A program made the position numbers and the translations under genes. A stretch of DNA of 64,000 nucleotides from Acholeplasmatales bacterium (GTDB lineage Bacteria > Bacillota_I > Bacilli_A > ML615J-28 > CAG-313). The notes beneath the pieces were generated by a model. That model made no database searches. It was not told the origin of the DNA and saw nothing but the letters and a program-made list of their open reading frames with translations. Below, piece after piece: positions 7,442-16,377 of this stretch (positions are counted from its first letter, which is position 1; every line of letters begins with the position of its first letter). Where the stretch lies: positions 1-64,000 of the forward strand of contig DPOU01000008.1 in NCBI GenBank assembly GCA_003539625.1, read 5' to 3'.

Positions 7442-8336
7442 AATTTTGCTCTAATTGTTTATATTCATCTTGATATGATTTTACGATTTGTTCAATAATT
7501 GATAAATTATTTGAAAAATTACTATATATAACATAATTTTGACGTTCCATGCTAAGATCTTTAATAGGAAGTATCGTTAGTTTCTTCTTTGTTACCTCGT
7601 CCATACAAGCACTTTTTGATAGAATTGATATACCAAAGTCTTTTCTTATTAAATCTTTAATAGTTGCAATATTATCAACTTCTAATACGACATTATAATT
7701 ATTAATTGAATCATTAATAGCTTCAAGACTTGCTTCAAATATTTTTCTTGTGGTAGAAGATTTAAGTCTAAGTATTAATCTTTCTTTTTTTAAATCATTT
7801 AAAGTAACAACCTCTTTCTTCGTTAAGGGGTTATCATTATTTAATACGCAGACAAGATAATCAGTATCCAGTGGGAACCAATTAATATTTGCTTCAGTAA
7901 TTTTACTATCCACCCAGGCAAAATCTAATTCATAATTTTCAACCATTTTGTATAAATTAGGAGTAGTATCAGTGATAATTATTATTGAAACGGTAGGATT
8001 AAGCTTAGTGAATCTTGCAACAATTTCGGTAATTGCGTTACTTTCTGCTGTATGTGTTATCCCCATTTTTATTTTTATTGAAAGATTATGTAGTTCACCA
8101 ATCATTTGTTCTTCCATTGCTTTGAACTTTTTGGCAAAATTAACTATTACTTCACCTTCTCTAGTTAAAGTAATTTCTTTTTTGCCACGATTAATAATCT
8201 TGACATTATATTCTTCTTCCAATAGTTGAATTTGGTGACTAACTGCAGGTTGAGTTAGTGATAATTTTAAAGATGCTTTAGTGAAACTCTTTTCTTCTGC
8301 TACAGCAATCAGTGTTTTTAACTTTTGATCTAGCAT
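7440..8336 (-). CDS. LysR-family transcriptional regulator
   Basis: 298 aa. The N-terminal winged helix-turn-helix is typical: LKTLIAVAEEKSFTKASLKL, SLTQPAVSHQIQLLEEEYNV, then KEITLTREGEVIV. Residues 90-295 form the periplasmic-binding-like effector domain, reminiscent of CysL/YeiE types but without a diagnostic feature. It is transcribed divergently from the antiporter at 8438 with 101 bp between the genes, so it likely regulates that antiporter/MgtC operon and itself. The effector cannot be predicted. Confidence 0.9.
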   Translation of the reverse strand: MLDQKLKTLIAVAEEKSFTKASLKLSLTQPAVSHQIQLLEEEYNVKIINRGKKEITLTREGEVIVNFAKKFKAMEEQMIGELHNLSIKIKMGITHTAESNAITEIVARFTKLNPTVSIIIITDTTPNLYKMVENYELDFAWVDSKITEANINWFPLDTDYLVCVLNNDNPLTKKEVVTLNDLKKERLILRLKSSTTRKIFEASLEAINDSINNYNVVLEVDNIATIKDLIRKDFGISILSKSACMDEVTKKKLTILPIKDLSMERQNYVIYSNFSNNLSIIEQIVKSYQDEYKQLEQN

Positions 8337-8359
8337 ATTTCCTCCAATTATAAAAAAAA

Positions 8360-8413
8360 TTTATGGATGCCTAAAAAATCATAATTTGACTTTATGGAAA
8401 AATAAGGTATAAT
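8360..8413 (+). promoter_or_regulatory. Antiporter promoter with candidate LysR sites
   Basis: TTGACT (8386-8391) and TATAAT (8408-8413) have a 16-bp spacer. TTATG (8361-8365) and CATAA (8380-8384) form inverted arms just upstream of the -35, and TTTATGGA is directly repeated at 8360 and 8391. This arrangement suits binding by the divergent LysR regulator. The site assignment is inference. Confidence 0.5.
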
Positions 8414-8437
8414 TATTGTAACACAAGTTTAAAAGTA

Positions 8438-9943
8438 ATGCAAGAAAAGTTTAAAGAATTAAGTAAAACATTTAAGTTAGGAGGGATTATTATTAATAAT
8501 ATTTATGAAAAATTAAATATAACATCTGATATAGCTATAATTATCATATCAATAGCACTAATGTTGTTCTTAGGATTCTTGATGACAAGAATAACTAAAA
8601 AATTACGTTTACCAAATGTTACAGCATATATTGTAACAGGTATTTTAATAGGACCATACGTATTAAATCTAATACCACAAAAGATAATTGATGGTACAGC
8701 ATTTCTATCTGATATAGCACTTGCGTTTATTGCATTTAGTACAGGTGAGTTCTTTAGATTCTCTACTATCAAAAAGAACGGCCCTAAAGTAGTAATAATA
8801 ACGTTATTAGAAGCATTATTAGCATCGATATTAGTTTTTGTTGTAATGTATTTTATATTACATCTAAATTTAGCATTCTCAATTGTGCTTGCCTCTTTAG
8901 CAGCAGCTACGGCTCCTGCCTCAACTGTTATGACAATTAGGCAAACTGGAGCAAAAGGTGATTTCGTTGATACTCTTTTACAAGTAGTAGCCCTAGATGA
9001 TGTAGTTGGTCTTATTGCTTATAGTATCGCTATTTCTGTTGCAATGGTTAGTAGTAGTGGTACAAGTTCAAATTTTATGGATGTTGTTAAAAATATTGGC
9101 TTCAATGTATTATCACTTGCCCTTGGTTGCGGATTTGGATTTGTTTTAAAATGGTTAATGCCAAAGAAACGTTCAACTGATAATAGATTAATTGTATCTC
9201 TTTCAATAATCTTTTTATTCTGTGGAATATGTGCAGTTCTTGACACTTCTCCCCTTCTTGGATGTATGTCAATGGGAACTATATATATAAATATAACAAA
9301 TGATGATAAGTTATTTAAGCAATTGAATTACTTTAGTCCACCAATTCTATTATTATTCTTTGTAAGATCTGGTTTAAATTTTGATTTAGGTAGTCTTGCA
9401 AATGGTTCAGAAGCAGTAGGAACTACACCGTTATTTGTTATAGGTATCGTATATTTCTTTGTCAGAATAATTGGTAAATATTTTGGTGCCTTTGGTGGAT
9501 GTGCCATTGTAAAAAAACCCAAAGAAGTTAGAAATTATTTGGGTCTTGCCTTAATACCACAAGCCGGTGTAGCAATTGGTTTAGCGGATTGGGGTGCAAG
9601 AACTTTAGGTGGACAGTCCGGTCAAGCTTTGAATACCATTATTTTAGCATCCAGTGTCTTGTATGAATTAATTGGACCAGCTTGCGCAAAATTATCATTA
9701 TATCTTTCTAAATCTTACTCTAATGATTTAGAACAAATAACTGATGTTGAATTGGTAAAAGAAGATGGTACAACCAAATCAGAAGTAGAAGTTTTAATAG
9801 AAAGAATAAACAAAATTCAAGATACTATTCCAAAACATGAAGAAACAGAATCAGAAGAAGAAAAGGCCTTCAATGATGCTATCGAAGAGCAATATATGAA
9901 TATGCGTAGAGGATTAATAAAGAAACAATATAATAGGAGGTAA
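8438..9943 (+). CDS. CPA2-type cation:proton antiporter
   Basis: 501 aa from the ATG at 8438, with about 12 membrane helices. Family hallmarks include RLPNVTAYIVTGILIGPY (residues about 64-81), FIAFSTGEFFR, AAATAPASTVMTIRQTGAKG and VVALDDVVGLIAYSI, which has the ion-binding Asp pair. Kef/NapA-type proteins exchange K+ or Na+ for H+. A charged C-terminal tail of about 70 residues follows. The start is uncertain: GGAGGG at 8480-8485 lies inside the frame with no in-frame ATG, GTG or TTG after it, while the ATG at 8438 has a weak site. A paralogue lies at 30.8 kb. Confidence 0.88.
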   Translation: MQEKFKELSKTFKLGGIIINNIYEKLNITSDIAIIIISIALMLFLGFLMTRITKKLRLPNVTAYIVTGILIGPYVLNLIPQKIIDGTAFLSDIALAFIAFSTGEFFRFSTIKKNGPKVVIITLLEALLASILVFVVMYFILHLNLAFSIVLASLAAATAPASTVMTIRQTGAKGDFVDTLLQVVALDDVVGLIAYSIAISVAMVSSSGTSSNFMDVVKNIGFNVLSLALGCGFGFVLKWLMPKKRSTDNRLIVSLSIIFLFCGICAVLDTSPLLGCMSMGTIYINITNDDKLFKQLNYFSPPILLLFFVRSGLNFDLGSLANGSEAVGTTPLFVIGIVYFFVRIIGKYFGAFGGCAIVKKPKEVRNYLGLALIPQAGVAIGLADWGARTLGGQSGQALNTIILASSVLYELIGPACAKLSLYLSKSYSNDLEQITDVELVKEDGTTKSEVEVLIERINKIQDTIPKHEETESEEEKAFNDAIEEQYMNMRRGLIKKQYNRR

Positions 9944-9948
9944 ATAAT

Positions 9949-10686
9949 ATGATATTTATAAATAGTTTAATAAATTATGAAGACCCTATAAGTAAATTAT
10001 TAGGATCTTGGTCAAGTGAAATGAATATATGGAGTATAATTTTAAAAATAGCTTTAGCATTAATACTTTCAGCAATGATTGGTTGCGAAAGATCAAGTAA
10101 AAGACATGCGGCGGGGCTTAGAACTTTCATTATAGTAATGGTGGCTTCTACAATAGCTATGATAGTAGATATGTCACTAACAACTAATCTAACTTCAACA
10201 ATAATATGTTCTGCAGCAACAATAATTGCCATAGCAATTATAAGTGCTAATACTATTTTATATAGTTCAAAGAATCAAATTAAAGGTTTAACAACATCTG
10301 TAGCTTTGTGGGCAAGTGGAATCTTAGGATTACTTATTGGAATAGGTGCTTATACAGCTGTTCTAATTTGTTTTGCAAGTTATCTACTAATATTATCAAT
10401 CTTACCAAAAATTGAAATATATCTAAAGAATCGTTCTAATCATTTTGAAGTTCATTTAGAATTAAAAAATAGCAGCTACTTAAAAGATTTCACAACAACA
10501 TTAAGAGAGTTAGGTTTAAAAATTGATGATATAGAAGCTAACCCTGCTTATTTAAATTCTGGACTAAGTGTTTATACTGTATCTTTATCAATAATTAGTG
10601 ATGAATTGAAAAAATATAAAACTCATACTGAAATTATTACAGCACTAAAATCAATTGAATATATATATCACATTGAAGAAATGTAA
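9949..10686 (+). CDS. MgtC/SapB-family membrane protein
   Basis: 245 aa, TAGGAGG ribosome binding site, 5 bp after the antiporter. Five membrane helices fill residues 20-150 with the MgtC signature ALILSAMIGCERSSKRHAAG then LRTFIIVM. Residues 160-245 form a soluble ACT-like domain (FEVHLELKN...LKDFTTTLRELGLKIDDIE). MgtC proteins affect magnesium homeostasis and membrane ATPases. Co-transcription with a cation antiporter under a LysR regulator suggests ion or pH homeostasis; that role is inferred. Confidence 0.85.
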   Translation: MIFINSLINYEDPISKLLGSWSSEMNIWSIILKIALALILSAMIGCERSSKRHAAGLRTFIIVMVASTIAMIVDMSLTTNLTSTIICSAATIIAIAIISANTILYSSKNQIKGLTTSVALWASGILGLLIGIGAYTAVLICFASYLLILSILPKIEIYLKNRSNHFEVHLELKNSSYLKDFTTTLRELGLKIDDIEANPAYLNSGLSVYTVSLSIISDELKKYKTHTEIITALKSIEYIYHIEEM

Positions 10687-10694
10687 TTTAAATG

Positions 10695-10726
10695 GCACTT
10701 TATCATTAATTGATAAGGTGCTTTTT
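10695..10726 (+). terminator. Terminator of the antiporter/MgtC operon
   Basis: GCACTTTATCA (10695-10705) and TGATAAGGTGC (10711-10721) form the stem, followed by T5. Confidence 0.9.
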
Positions 10727-10804
10727 AATATTTTATAAAAGCAATAAGAAATAAAAAAGCCAAAATTGTGTTATAATATATAAGAATCAAATTAGAAAGG
10801 AAAT

Positions 10805-12208
10805 ATGACAATGACAAAAGAAGATGCACAATATGAAAAGATGACCCAAGGCAACACTAAAAAACTCGTATTATCACTTGGAACTGCTACAATGATTAGT
10901 ATGCTAATCACAGCAATATATAATATTGCGGACACATTTTTTGTTTCAGATATTAGTAAAAATGCTACGGCAGCAGTAACCGTTGTATTTCCTCTTATGG
11001 CTATAATCCAAGCAGTAGGTTTTACCCTAGGGATGGGTGCAGGTAGTTTAGTATCATCAGCATTAGGTGAAAAAAGAAATGAAGATGCACAAATAATTGG
11101 TTCAAGCGCATTCTATGGTTCAGTAATACTAGGCACAATAATAACAGTATTATGTTATATATTTATGAATCCGTTAATGAAATTACTCGGTTCAACCGAT
11201 GATATACTACCATATGCAAGAGATTATTCACTTTGGATTATTGCGGGATTCCCATTGATGGCTGGTTCATTCGTTATGAATAATCTATTAAGAAGTGAAG
11301 GAAAAGCAAAATTTGCTATGATAGGTCTTACTACAGGTGGAATCTTAAATATGATATTAGACCCAGTATTAATTTCAGGGTGTTCACTTGGCATAAGTGG
11401 TGCCGCAATTGCAACCGTAATTAGCCAAGCAGTAAGTTTTACCATATTACTTATGATGTTTTTACTTAAAAAGAGTATTATTAAATTAAGTATAAAAGAA
11501 ACTTCACATAAAATAAAAGTTTATGGTGAAATTGTAAAAGTTGGATTTCCTTCACTTTGTAGACAAGGACTTGCCAGTATTGCAACAATCTTATTAAATA
11601 ATGCCGCAAAAAATTATGGTAATGAATCTACTATTGCCGCAATCGGTGTAACAAATAAAGTAGTTATGATAATATTTTCGATGTGTTTAGGTATTGGCCA
11701 AGGTTATCAACCAGTTTGTGGATACAACTATTTTGCGAAAAAATATGACAGAGTAAAAGAAGCAATGATCTTTACTTTTATATTTAGCTTTGTCGCAATG
11801 ACTTTAGTATCATTAGTATGTTTTATTTTTGCAAAACAAATTATCACAGTTTTTGCTAATAGTCATGAAGATACAACTGAATTAATAGAAATTGGTAAAA
11901 AAGCATTACGATTTCAATGTATTTCAATGCCAATATTGAGCTTAAATGTAATAGTTAATATGACATATCAATCAACTAAAAGATCAGTAATTGCGTCAAT
12001 ACTATCTTGTTGTAGACAAGGTTTATTCTTTATTCCATTTGTTTTAATATTACCATTAATATTTAAATTAAATGGTGTTATATTAACACAACCAATTTCA
12101 GATATATGTACAAGTCTATTTAGTGTACCATTCTTCATAGCTACTCTAAAAGATTTAAATAAAAAGAATAAAGAAACAACAATTGAATCAGCTATAGAAG
12201 CAATTTAG
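10805..12208 (+). CDS. MATE-family efflux transporter
   Basis: 467 aa, about 12 membrane helices in two homologous halves. N-terminal features are typical of MATE (MepA/NorM-like) proteins: KLVLSLGTATMISMLITAIY, NIADTFFVSDI, GFTLGMGAGSLVSSALGEKR. The second half repeats the pattern with GFPSLCRQGLASIATI and MCLGIGQGYQPVCGYNY. These antiporters expel organic cations, drugs or metabolites using Na+ or H+ gradients. It appears monocistronic, with a terminator before and after. The substrate is unknown. Confidence 0.93.
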   Translation: MTMTKEDAQYEKMTQGNTKKLVLSLGTATMISMLITAIYNIADTFFVSDISKNATAAVTVVFPLMAIIQAVGFTLGMGAGSLVSSALGEKRNEDAQIIGSSAFYGSVILGTIITVLCYIFMNPLMKLLGSTDDILPYARDYSLWIIAGFPLMAGSFVMNNLLRSEGKAKFAMIGLTTGGILNMILDPVLISGCSLGISGAAIATVISQAVSFTILLMMFLLKKSIIKLSIKETSHKIKVYGEIVKVGFPSLCRQGLASIATILLNNAAKNYGNESTIAAIGVTNKVVMIIFSMCLGIGQGYQPVCGYNYFAKKYDRVKEAMIFTFIFSFVAMTLVSLVCFIFAKQIITVFANSHEDTTELIEIGKKALRFQCISMPILSLNVIVNMTYQSTKRSVIASILSCCRQGLFFIPFVLILPLIFKLNGVILTQPISDICTSLFSVPFFIATLKDLNKKNKETTIESAIEAI

Positions 12209-12216
12209 AAGTTAAT

Positions 12217-12247
12217 GAAAAGTCTCTTAATATTTTAATAGGCTTTT
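12217..12247 (+). terminator. Weak terminator after MATE gene
   Basis: GAAAAGTC (12217-12224) pairs imperfectly with GGCTTTTT (12241-12248) through an AT-rich middle, then a T-run. Confidence 0.5.
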
Positions 12248-12347
12248 TAAAATGTAATAATCTAGTAAATAATAGTAAGAAGTTAGTAAATATTATTGAA
12301 TATGAAAAATATCTATGATAAAACACAAAAAAAGTAAGGAGCGCGAT

Positions 12348-12554
12348 ATGAAAAAATTAATATTAGGTATATCGTTAATAATTTTAAGCATCGTTTTATA
12401 TATATCTAAAAATTACTTTAGCAAACAAGAAACAACTAACTTTGATAAATTCAGTAGTGGTATATTAATAGGTCTATCAATAGGTATATTCTTGGTGGGA
12501 ATAGTTATGATAATTTGCTATATTTTTGAAAAGAATAAAAAAGATAAACAATAG
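12348..12554 (+). CDS. Small two-helix membrane protein
   Basis: 68 aa from the ATG at 12348, chosen because TAAGGAG sits 8 bp upstream; an in-frame ATG at 12315 lacks such a site. Helices are KKLILGISLIILSIVLYISK and a second at GILIGLSIGIFLVGIVMIIC. The C-terminus is short and basic (KKDKQ). No family is recognised. Only 7 bp separate it from the next small gene, whose ribosome binding site overlaps its stop codon, so they form a two-gene unit. Confidence 0.7.
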   Translation: MKKLILGISLIILSIVLYISKNYFSKQETTNFDKFSSGILIGLSIGIFLVGIVMIICYIFEKNKKDKQ

Positions 12555-12561
12555 GAGGTAA

Positions 12562-12720
12562 ATGATGTATAAAAGTGTTGTAATAGAATATTGTCCTAAA
12601 GCTGATAATATGGCTAGAAAAATTGAAGATAAAGCAAATGAAATGGAAAAAGAAGGATATCAACTATTAACTTTTTCAATTATTACAACCGCAAAAGCTA
12701 TATTAATATTTAAAAAGTAA
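12562..12720 (+). CDS. Small DUF4177-like protein
   Basis: 52 aa, start MMYKSVVIEYCPKADNMARK after TAGGAGG. The pattern of a YKxVxIEY strand, a helix with KIEDKANEMEKEGYQLL, then a final strand ending AILIFKK resembles the short alpha/beta DUF4177 family, where the consensus is YKVVEI...ELAKEGWELVS...TLIFKR. No biochemical function is known for that family. It is co-transcribed with the preceding small membrane protein. Confidence 0.65.
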   Translation: MMYKSVVIEYCPKADNMARKIEDKANEMEKEGYQLLTFSIITTAKAILIFKK

Positions 12721-12738
12721 CCAATTTTTACAATAAAT

Positions 12739-12767
12739 TTGAAAACCTTTGGTTAGTATGATATAAT
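12739..12767 (+). promoter_or_regulatory. Promoter of the flavodiiron protein
   Basis: TTGAAA, 17-bp spacer, TATAAT, 19 bp before the start codon at 12787. Confidence 0.65.
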
Positions 12768-12786
12768 ATTACCGGGAGTTGATAAA

Positions 12787-14565
12787 ATGAATATAACTAA
12801 AGATATAAAATATATTGGTGTTAATGATCACCAAATTGATTTATTTGAAGGACAATACAAAGTACCCAATGGTATGTCATATAATTCATATATTATTATG
12901 GATGAAAAAATTGCGGTTTTTGATACTGTTGATAAGAATTTTACACATGAATGGTTAGATAATATATCTAAAGTTCTTAATAATAGAAAACCAGATTATC
13001 TAATAATCCAACATATGGAACCTGATCATTCTGCTAACATAGCTAACTTTTTAAAGATATATCCTGACACAATTGTTGTTGCAAATAAGAAGACTTTCAC
13101 AATGATAGGAAACTTCTTTAATAGTGATATATATAAATATTCAAAGGTAGTAGAAGATGGTGAAGCATTAGTTTTAGGCAAACATAAATTAATGTTTGTA
13201 TTTGCACCAATGGTGCATTGGCCTGAAGTAATGGTAACTTATGATGAGACAGATAAAGTTTTGTTTAGTGCTGATGGCTTTGGAAAATTTGGCGCATTAG
13301 ACATTGAAGAAGCTTGGGCTGATGAAGCAAGAAGATATTATATTGGAATAGTTGGTAAATATGGTATGCAAGTACAAAATTTACTTAAGAAAGCATCTAA
13401 ATTACAAATTGATATGATTTGCCCATTACATGGTCCAGTTCTAAAAGAAAACCTAGGGTATTATCTAGATTTATATAATACTTGGTCTTCATATTCAGTA
13501 GAAAAAGAAGGAATATGTATCGCCTATACTTCGGTATATGGTGCTACCAAAAAAGCAGTAGAACTTTTAAAAGATAAACTAATTATTGAAGGTGCTAAAG
13601 AAATAGTCATCCACGATCTTGCAAGAGACGATATGTCAGTATGTGTTGCGGACGCATTCAAATATGGAAAACTAATACTTGCAACAACAACGTATAATGC
13701 AGATATATTTCCATTTATGAAAGAGTTTATTAATCATTTAACAGAAAGAAACTTCCAAAATCGTACAGTTGGGTTCATAGAAAATGGTTCATGGGCACCA
13801 CTTGCCAAAAAAACAATGCAAGCAATGCTAGCTAATTCAAAACAAATAACTTATCTAGAACATAATGTTTCAATAATGTCTTCAATCAAACCTAATAATA
13901 AAGAAGAAATAGAATTAATGGCCAAAGAATTATGTAAAGATTATGTTGTCCATTTAAATAAAAATGATATGAATGCATTATTTAAAATTGGTTATGGCTT
14001 ATATGTAGTAACATCAAACGATGGAAAGCAAAATAATGGATTAATTGTGAATACAGTAACTCAAGTTTCTGATAATCCTAATAGAATTGCGGTAAACATA
14101 AATAAAGCAAATTACTCATATCATGTTATAAAACAAACTGGCATATTAAACGTTAATTGTTTAACCGTAGATGCTCCATTTAAAGTATTTGAGAATTTTG
14201 GTTTTCAAAGTGGAAGGAATACCGATAAATTTGTTAATTACCCATACATATTATCTGACAATGGACTACCAATACTAACTAACTATATAAATGCTTCAAT
14301 TTCTTTGAAAGTAGAAAACTATATAGACTTAGATTCACATGGTATGTTCATATGTTCAGTTACTGAAGCACGAGTTATGAATAACAAAGAAACTATGACA
14401 TATGAGTACTATCAAAAAAATGTAAAACCTAAACCTGATACAGATGGCAAAAAAGGATTTGTTTGTAAAGTATGTGGCTATGTTTATGAAGGTGATGTCT
14501 TACCTGATGATTATATATGTCCATTATGTAAACATGGTGCTTCGGATTTTGAACCAATAAAGTAA
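12787..14565 (+). CDS. Flavodiiron protein with flavin-reductase-like and rubredoxin domains
   Basis: 592 aa with four modules. Residues 1-235: metallo-beta-lactamase-like diiron domain with ligands H76, E78, D80 and H81 (HMEPDH), H144, D163 and H215. Residues 243-385: flavodoxin domain (IAYTSVYGATKKAVELL). Residues 395-545: flavin-reductase-like FMN-binding split barrel (YGLYVVTSNDGKQNNGLIVN). Residues 556-592: rubredoxin with Cys pairs 560/563 and 578/581. Flavodiiron proteins reduce O2 to water and/or NO to N2O in anaerobes. The fused rubredoxin and flavin-reductase-like parts suggest an electron chain within one polypeptide. Own promoter; monocistronic. Confidence 0.93.
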   Translation: MNITKDIKYIGVNDHQIDLFEGQYKVPNGMSYNSYIIMDEKIAVFDTVDKNFTHEWLDNISKVLNNRKPDYLIIQHMEPDHSANIANFLKIYPDTIVVANKKTFTMIGNFFNSDIYKYSKVVEDGEALVLGKHKLMFVFAPMVHWPEVMVTYDETDKVLFSADGFGKFGALDIEEAWADEARRYYIGIVGKYGMQVQNLLKKASKLQIDMICPLHGPVLKENLGYYLDLYNTWSSYSVEKEGICIAYTSVYGATKKAVELLKDKLIIEGAKEIVIHDLARDDMSVCVADAFKYGKLILATTTYNADIFPFMKEFINHLTERNFQNRTVGFIENGSWAPLAKKTMQAMLANSKQITYLEHNVSIMSSIKPNNKEEIELMAKELCKDYVVHLNKNDMNALFKIGYGLYVVTSNDGKQNNGLIVNTVTQVSDNPNRIAVNINKANYSYHVIKQTGILNVNCLTVDAPFKVFENFGFQSGRNTDKFVNYPYILSDNGLPILTNYINASISLKVENYIDLDSHGMFICSVTEARVMNNKETMTYEYYQKNVKPKPDTDGKKGFVCKVCGYVYEGDVLPDDYICPLCKHGASDFEPIK

Positions 14566-14630
14566 AACACTCGAATGAGTGATTTAAGACTGTTGAAAAA
14601 TGAAATGTCAACAGTCTTTTTTTATTTATC

Positions 14631-15181
14631 AACACTCTTGTTTTTGAAAATAAGTTATTAAAATTTAAACTTAACATTGTTTGTGCAGATGCAGGATATG
14701 CTAATTGTCTAATTGCACATTTTGTTCAATATCATAATTGTAATCTTCTTGTACCATATGTTAGACCAAAAGGAAAAAAATCTGAGTTTGGTAAACACAA
14801 ATTTGATTATTACTTTGAAATTGATCAATACATGTGTCCAAATCATAAAATGCTAGTTCGTGGAATATTTCTAAAACAGGTAACATTGAATATAAAATTC
14901 ATAAATCTGATTGTAGAGAATGTACATTTAGAAATAAGTGTATAAAAGACTATATTAAAACCATCACACGCCATCTTTATGATGATTGTATGTTGATTGC
15001 CAAAAACTTTAGATTATCTGAACAAGGCAAACAAATCTATTCATTAAGAAAACAAACCATAGAACGTGTGTTCGCAGAAGGCCAAGAACGCCATGATTTA
15101 AGAGTCAGAAAAGAAATTCCAACATTCAGGTTCTTCTTACGCATGCCTGAATATCAAAAAATTAGCCTTATTGTTATATAA
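14631..15181 (+). pseudogene. Transposase C-terminal fragment, frameshifted
   Basis: Frame one (from about 14631) reads LNIVCADAGYANCLIAHF, NLLVPYVRPKGKKSEFGKH, FDYYFEIDQYMCPNHKML. This is the region around a catalytic Asp and the YDEYYDCYICPNN-like segment of IS1182-type DDE transposases. Near 14875 the frame shifts to KTGNIEYKIHKSDCRECTF, RNKCIKDY, then SLRKQTIERVFAEGQERHDL, which contains the conserved ERVFAxxKExHG helix with the catalytic Glu. The N-terminal two thirds are missing. Confidence 0.8.
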
Positions 15182-15191
15182 TAAGGCTAAT
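15161..15191. repeat. Perfect 12-bp inverted repeat at IS 3' end
   Basis: ATTAGCCTTATT (15161-15172) and AATAAGGCTAAT (15180-15191) are perfect complements across a 7-nt spacer that ends in the transposase fragment's stop codon. No T-run follows. It may block transcription into or out of the element. Confidence 0.8.
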
Positions 15192-15289
15192 AAATACAAA
15201 TCAACAAATTATGGTATCTAATAGATGCTATTTTTTTTTAAAACTGGTTTGTCAACAGTCTGAGGTATATCCCTTAGTGTATATACCTT

Positions 15290-16126
15290 TTAGTTATTAA
15301 GATAGTAATCTAATGTTTTTTTAATCCAGTATGAAAAGGTAGTGTTTTTAAATTTCTTTTCATAAGTACTTATTTTTTTGTATACTTCTAAACCATCTTT
15401 TGCATCATGGTATATATCTACAAAAACAAAATCATAGTCGCCATCGTTCATTACCTTTTCTAAAAAATCATAGGCGTCCATATTAATAATGTTTATTTTA
15501 GCTTTAGTTTTAAAGAGTGGTAATATATGTTTATTGAAAAGGTTAATAACATTTTGATTTTTTTCAACAATAGTTACACTTTCAACACTATTCTTTAGTG
15601 AAACCATATAGCTATAATAGCCGAGTCCTAAACCAAAGGTTAGAACTTTACCAAAAGCATTATCAATAGGTTCTTTCATTGTATTAATTTCATTAGGTGT
15701 AACGCTCATCCACAAAATGTCATTTTCATAAATGGCAGGAAAGCGAAAATTTGACGTGAAGAATCCCAGTTGAGGTAGTACTTTATCACAGTTATATTTA
15801 AAATCATCACGAACGAATAGTTCATATGGTTCATAGTTTGAATATTTAATATCCCAATTATTTATTTTAATAGGTTTAAAAATAATGTCTTTATAATATT
15901 GGTTATTTTGATATTCAGTAGGATCTTCAATATTTACCATTTCTTCTAAATATTCTCTTTTAAAGTTATAATCTAAATTCAAATATTCTTGCAACAGTAA
16001 AATGTAAGCTTCTTTAATAGAAACACCACAAGCAGTTACAGCTTTTATCTGGGAATCATCAATTGATTTTTCACAAAAGTTTAAGTATTGACTTAATCTA
16101 TTTAGTATTATTTGGTTGTTATTCAT
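15290..16126 (-). CDS. SAM-dependent methyltransferase-like protein
   Basis: 278 aa from the ATG at 16126, chosen for its GGTGA site 5 bp upstream over upstream TTG and GTG codons. The C-terminal half has the class I Rossmann methyltransferase pattern: GKVLTFGLGLGYYSYMV (motif I), SVTIVEKNQNVINLF (motif II acidic residue), INIINMDAYDFLEK and YDFVFVDIYHDAKDG. This is close to the spermidine synthase/methyltransferase superfamily. Residues 1-150 are divergent and may set substrate specificity. Function not assignable further. Confidence 0.7.
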   Translation of the reverse strand: MNNNQIILNRLSQYLNFCEKSIDDSQIKAVTACGVSIKEAYILLLQEYLNLDYNFKREYLEEMVNIEDPTEYQNNQYYKDIIFKPIKINNWDIKYSNYEPYELFVRDDFKYNCDKVLPQLGFFTSNFRFPAIYENDILWMSVTPNEINTMKEPIDNAFGKVLTFGLGLGYYSYMVSLKNSVESVTIVEKNQNVINLFNKHILPLFKTKAKINIINMDAYDFLEKVMNDGDYDFVFVDIYHDAKDGLEVYKKISTYEKKFKNTTFSYWIKKTLDYYLNN

Positions 16127-16241
16127 TATTATCACCAATAATATTATAACAAAAAAAGAAAAAAATGGTGATGATTTGGTATTTTCTAATTTATAAAAAA
16201 AATAAAAAAATCAAATGTAAGCGTTTTTTTTAATAAAAGTG

Positions 16242-16270
16242 TTGCATTTGTATAAAAATAGGTATATAAT
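16242..16270 (+). promoter_or_regulatory. Promoter of the aromatic transporter operon
   Basis: TTGCAT (16242-16247), 17-bp spacer, TATAAT (16265-16270). The likely RNA start is near 16277, about 250 nt before the first transporter gene, leaving room for the leader described below. Confidence 0.8.
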
Positions 16271-16302
16271 TTTGGTGTAATTATATGAAGGAGAAAGAAA
16301 AT

Positions 16303-16377
16303 ATGCAATTAACTAAGTCTTTTACATTTTCATATTTTTATTATTACTTCCAAGTGAGTGTCGTTAATAACGAATAA
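16303..16377 (+). CDS. Tyr/Phe-rich leader peptide
   Basis: A 24-codon frame with a good ribosome binding site (GAAGGAGAAAG) and an ATG at 16303. Eight of 24 residues are aromatic, and codons 11-16 are uninterrupted Tyr-Phe-Tyr-Tyr-Tyr-Phe (16333-16350). There is no Trp codon. It is followed by competing hairpins and a terminator in front of an aromatic-type ABC transporter. This is the arrangement of ribosome-mediated attenuation, in which stalling at Tyr/Phe codons would report low charged tRNA. The peptide itself probably has no function. Confidence 0.8.
   Translation: MQLTKSFTFSYFYYYFQVSVVNNE

Larger units (their letters stand above)
14586..15263 (+). mobile_element. Decayed insertion sequence, IS1182-like
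   Basis: The left edge is the palindrome AAGACTGTTGA/TCAACAGTCTT (14586-14618) with a T-run, which probably also terminates the flavodiiron transcript. The right edge reads GTTTGTCAACAGTCTGA (15247-15263), so both ends carry GACTGTTGA in inverted orientation. Between them lies only the 3' third of a transposase with a frameshift. The element is far shorter than an intact IS of this type and cannot move by itself. Confidence 0.75.
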
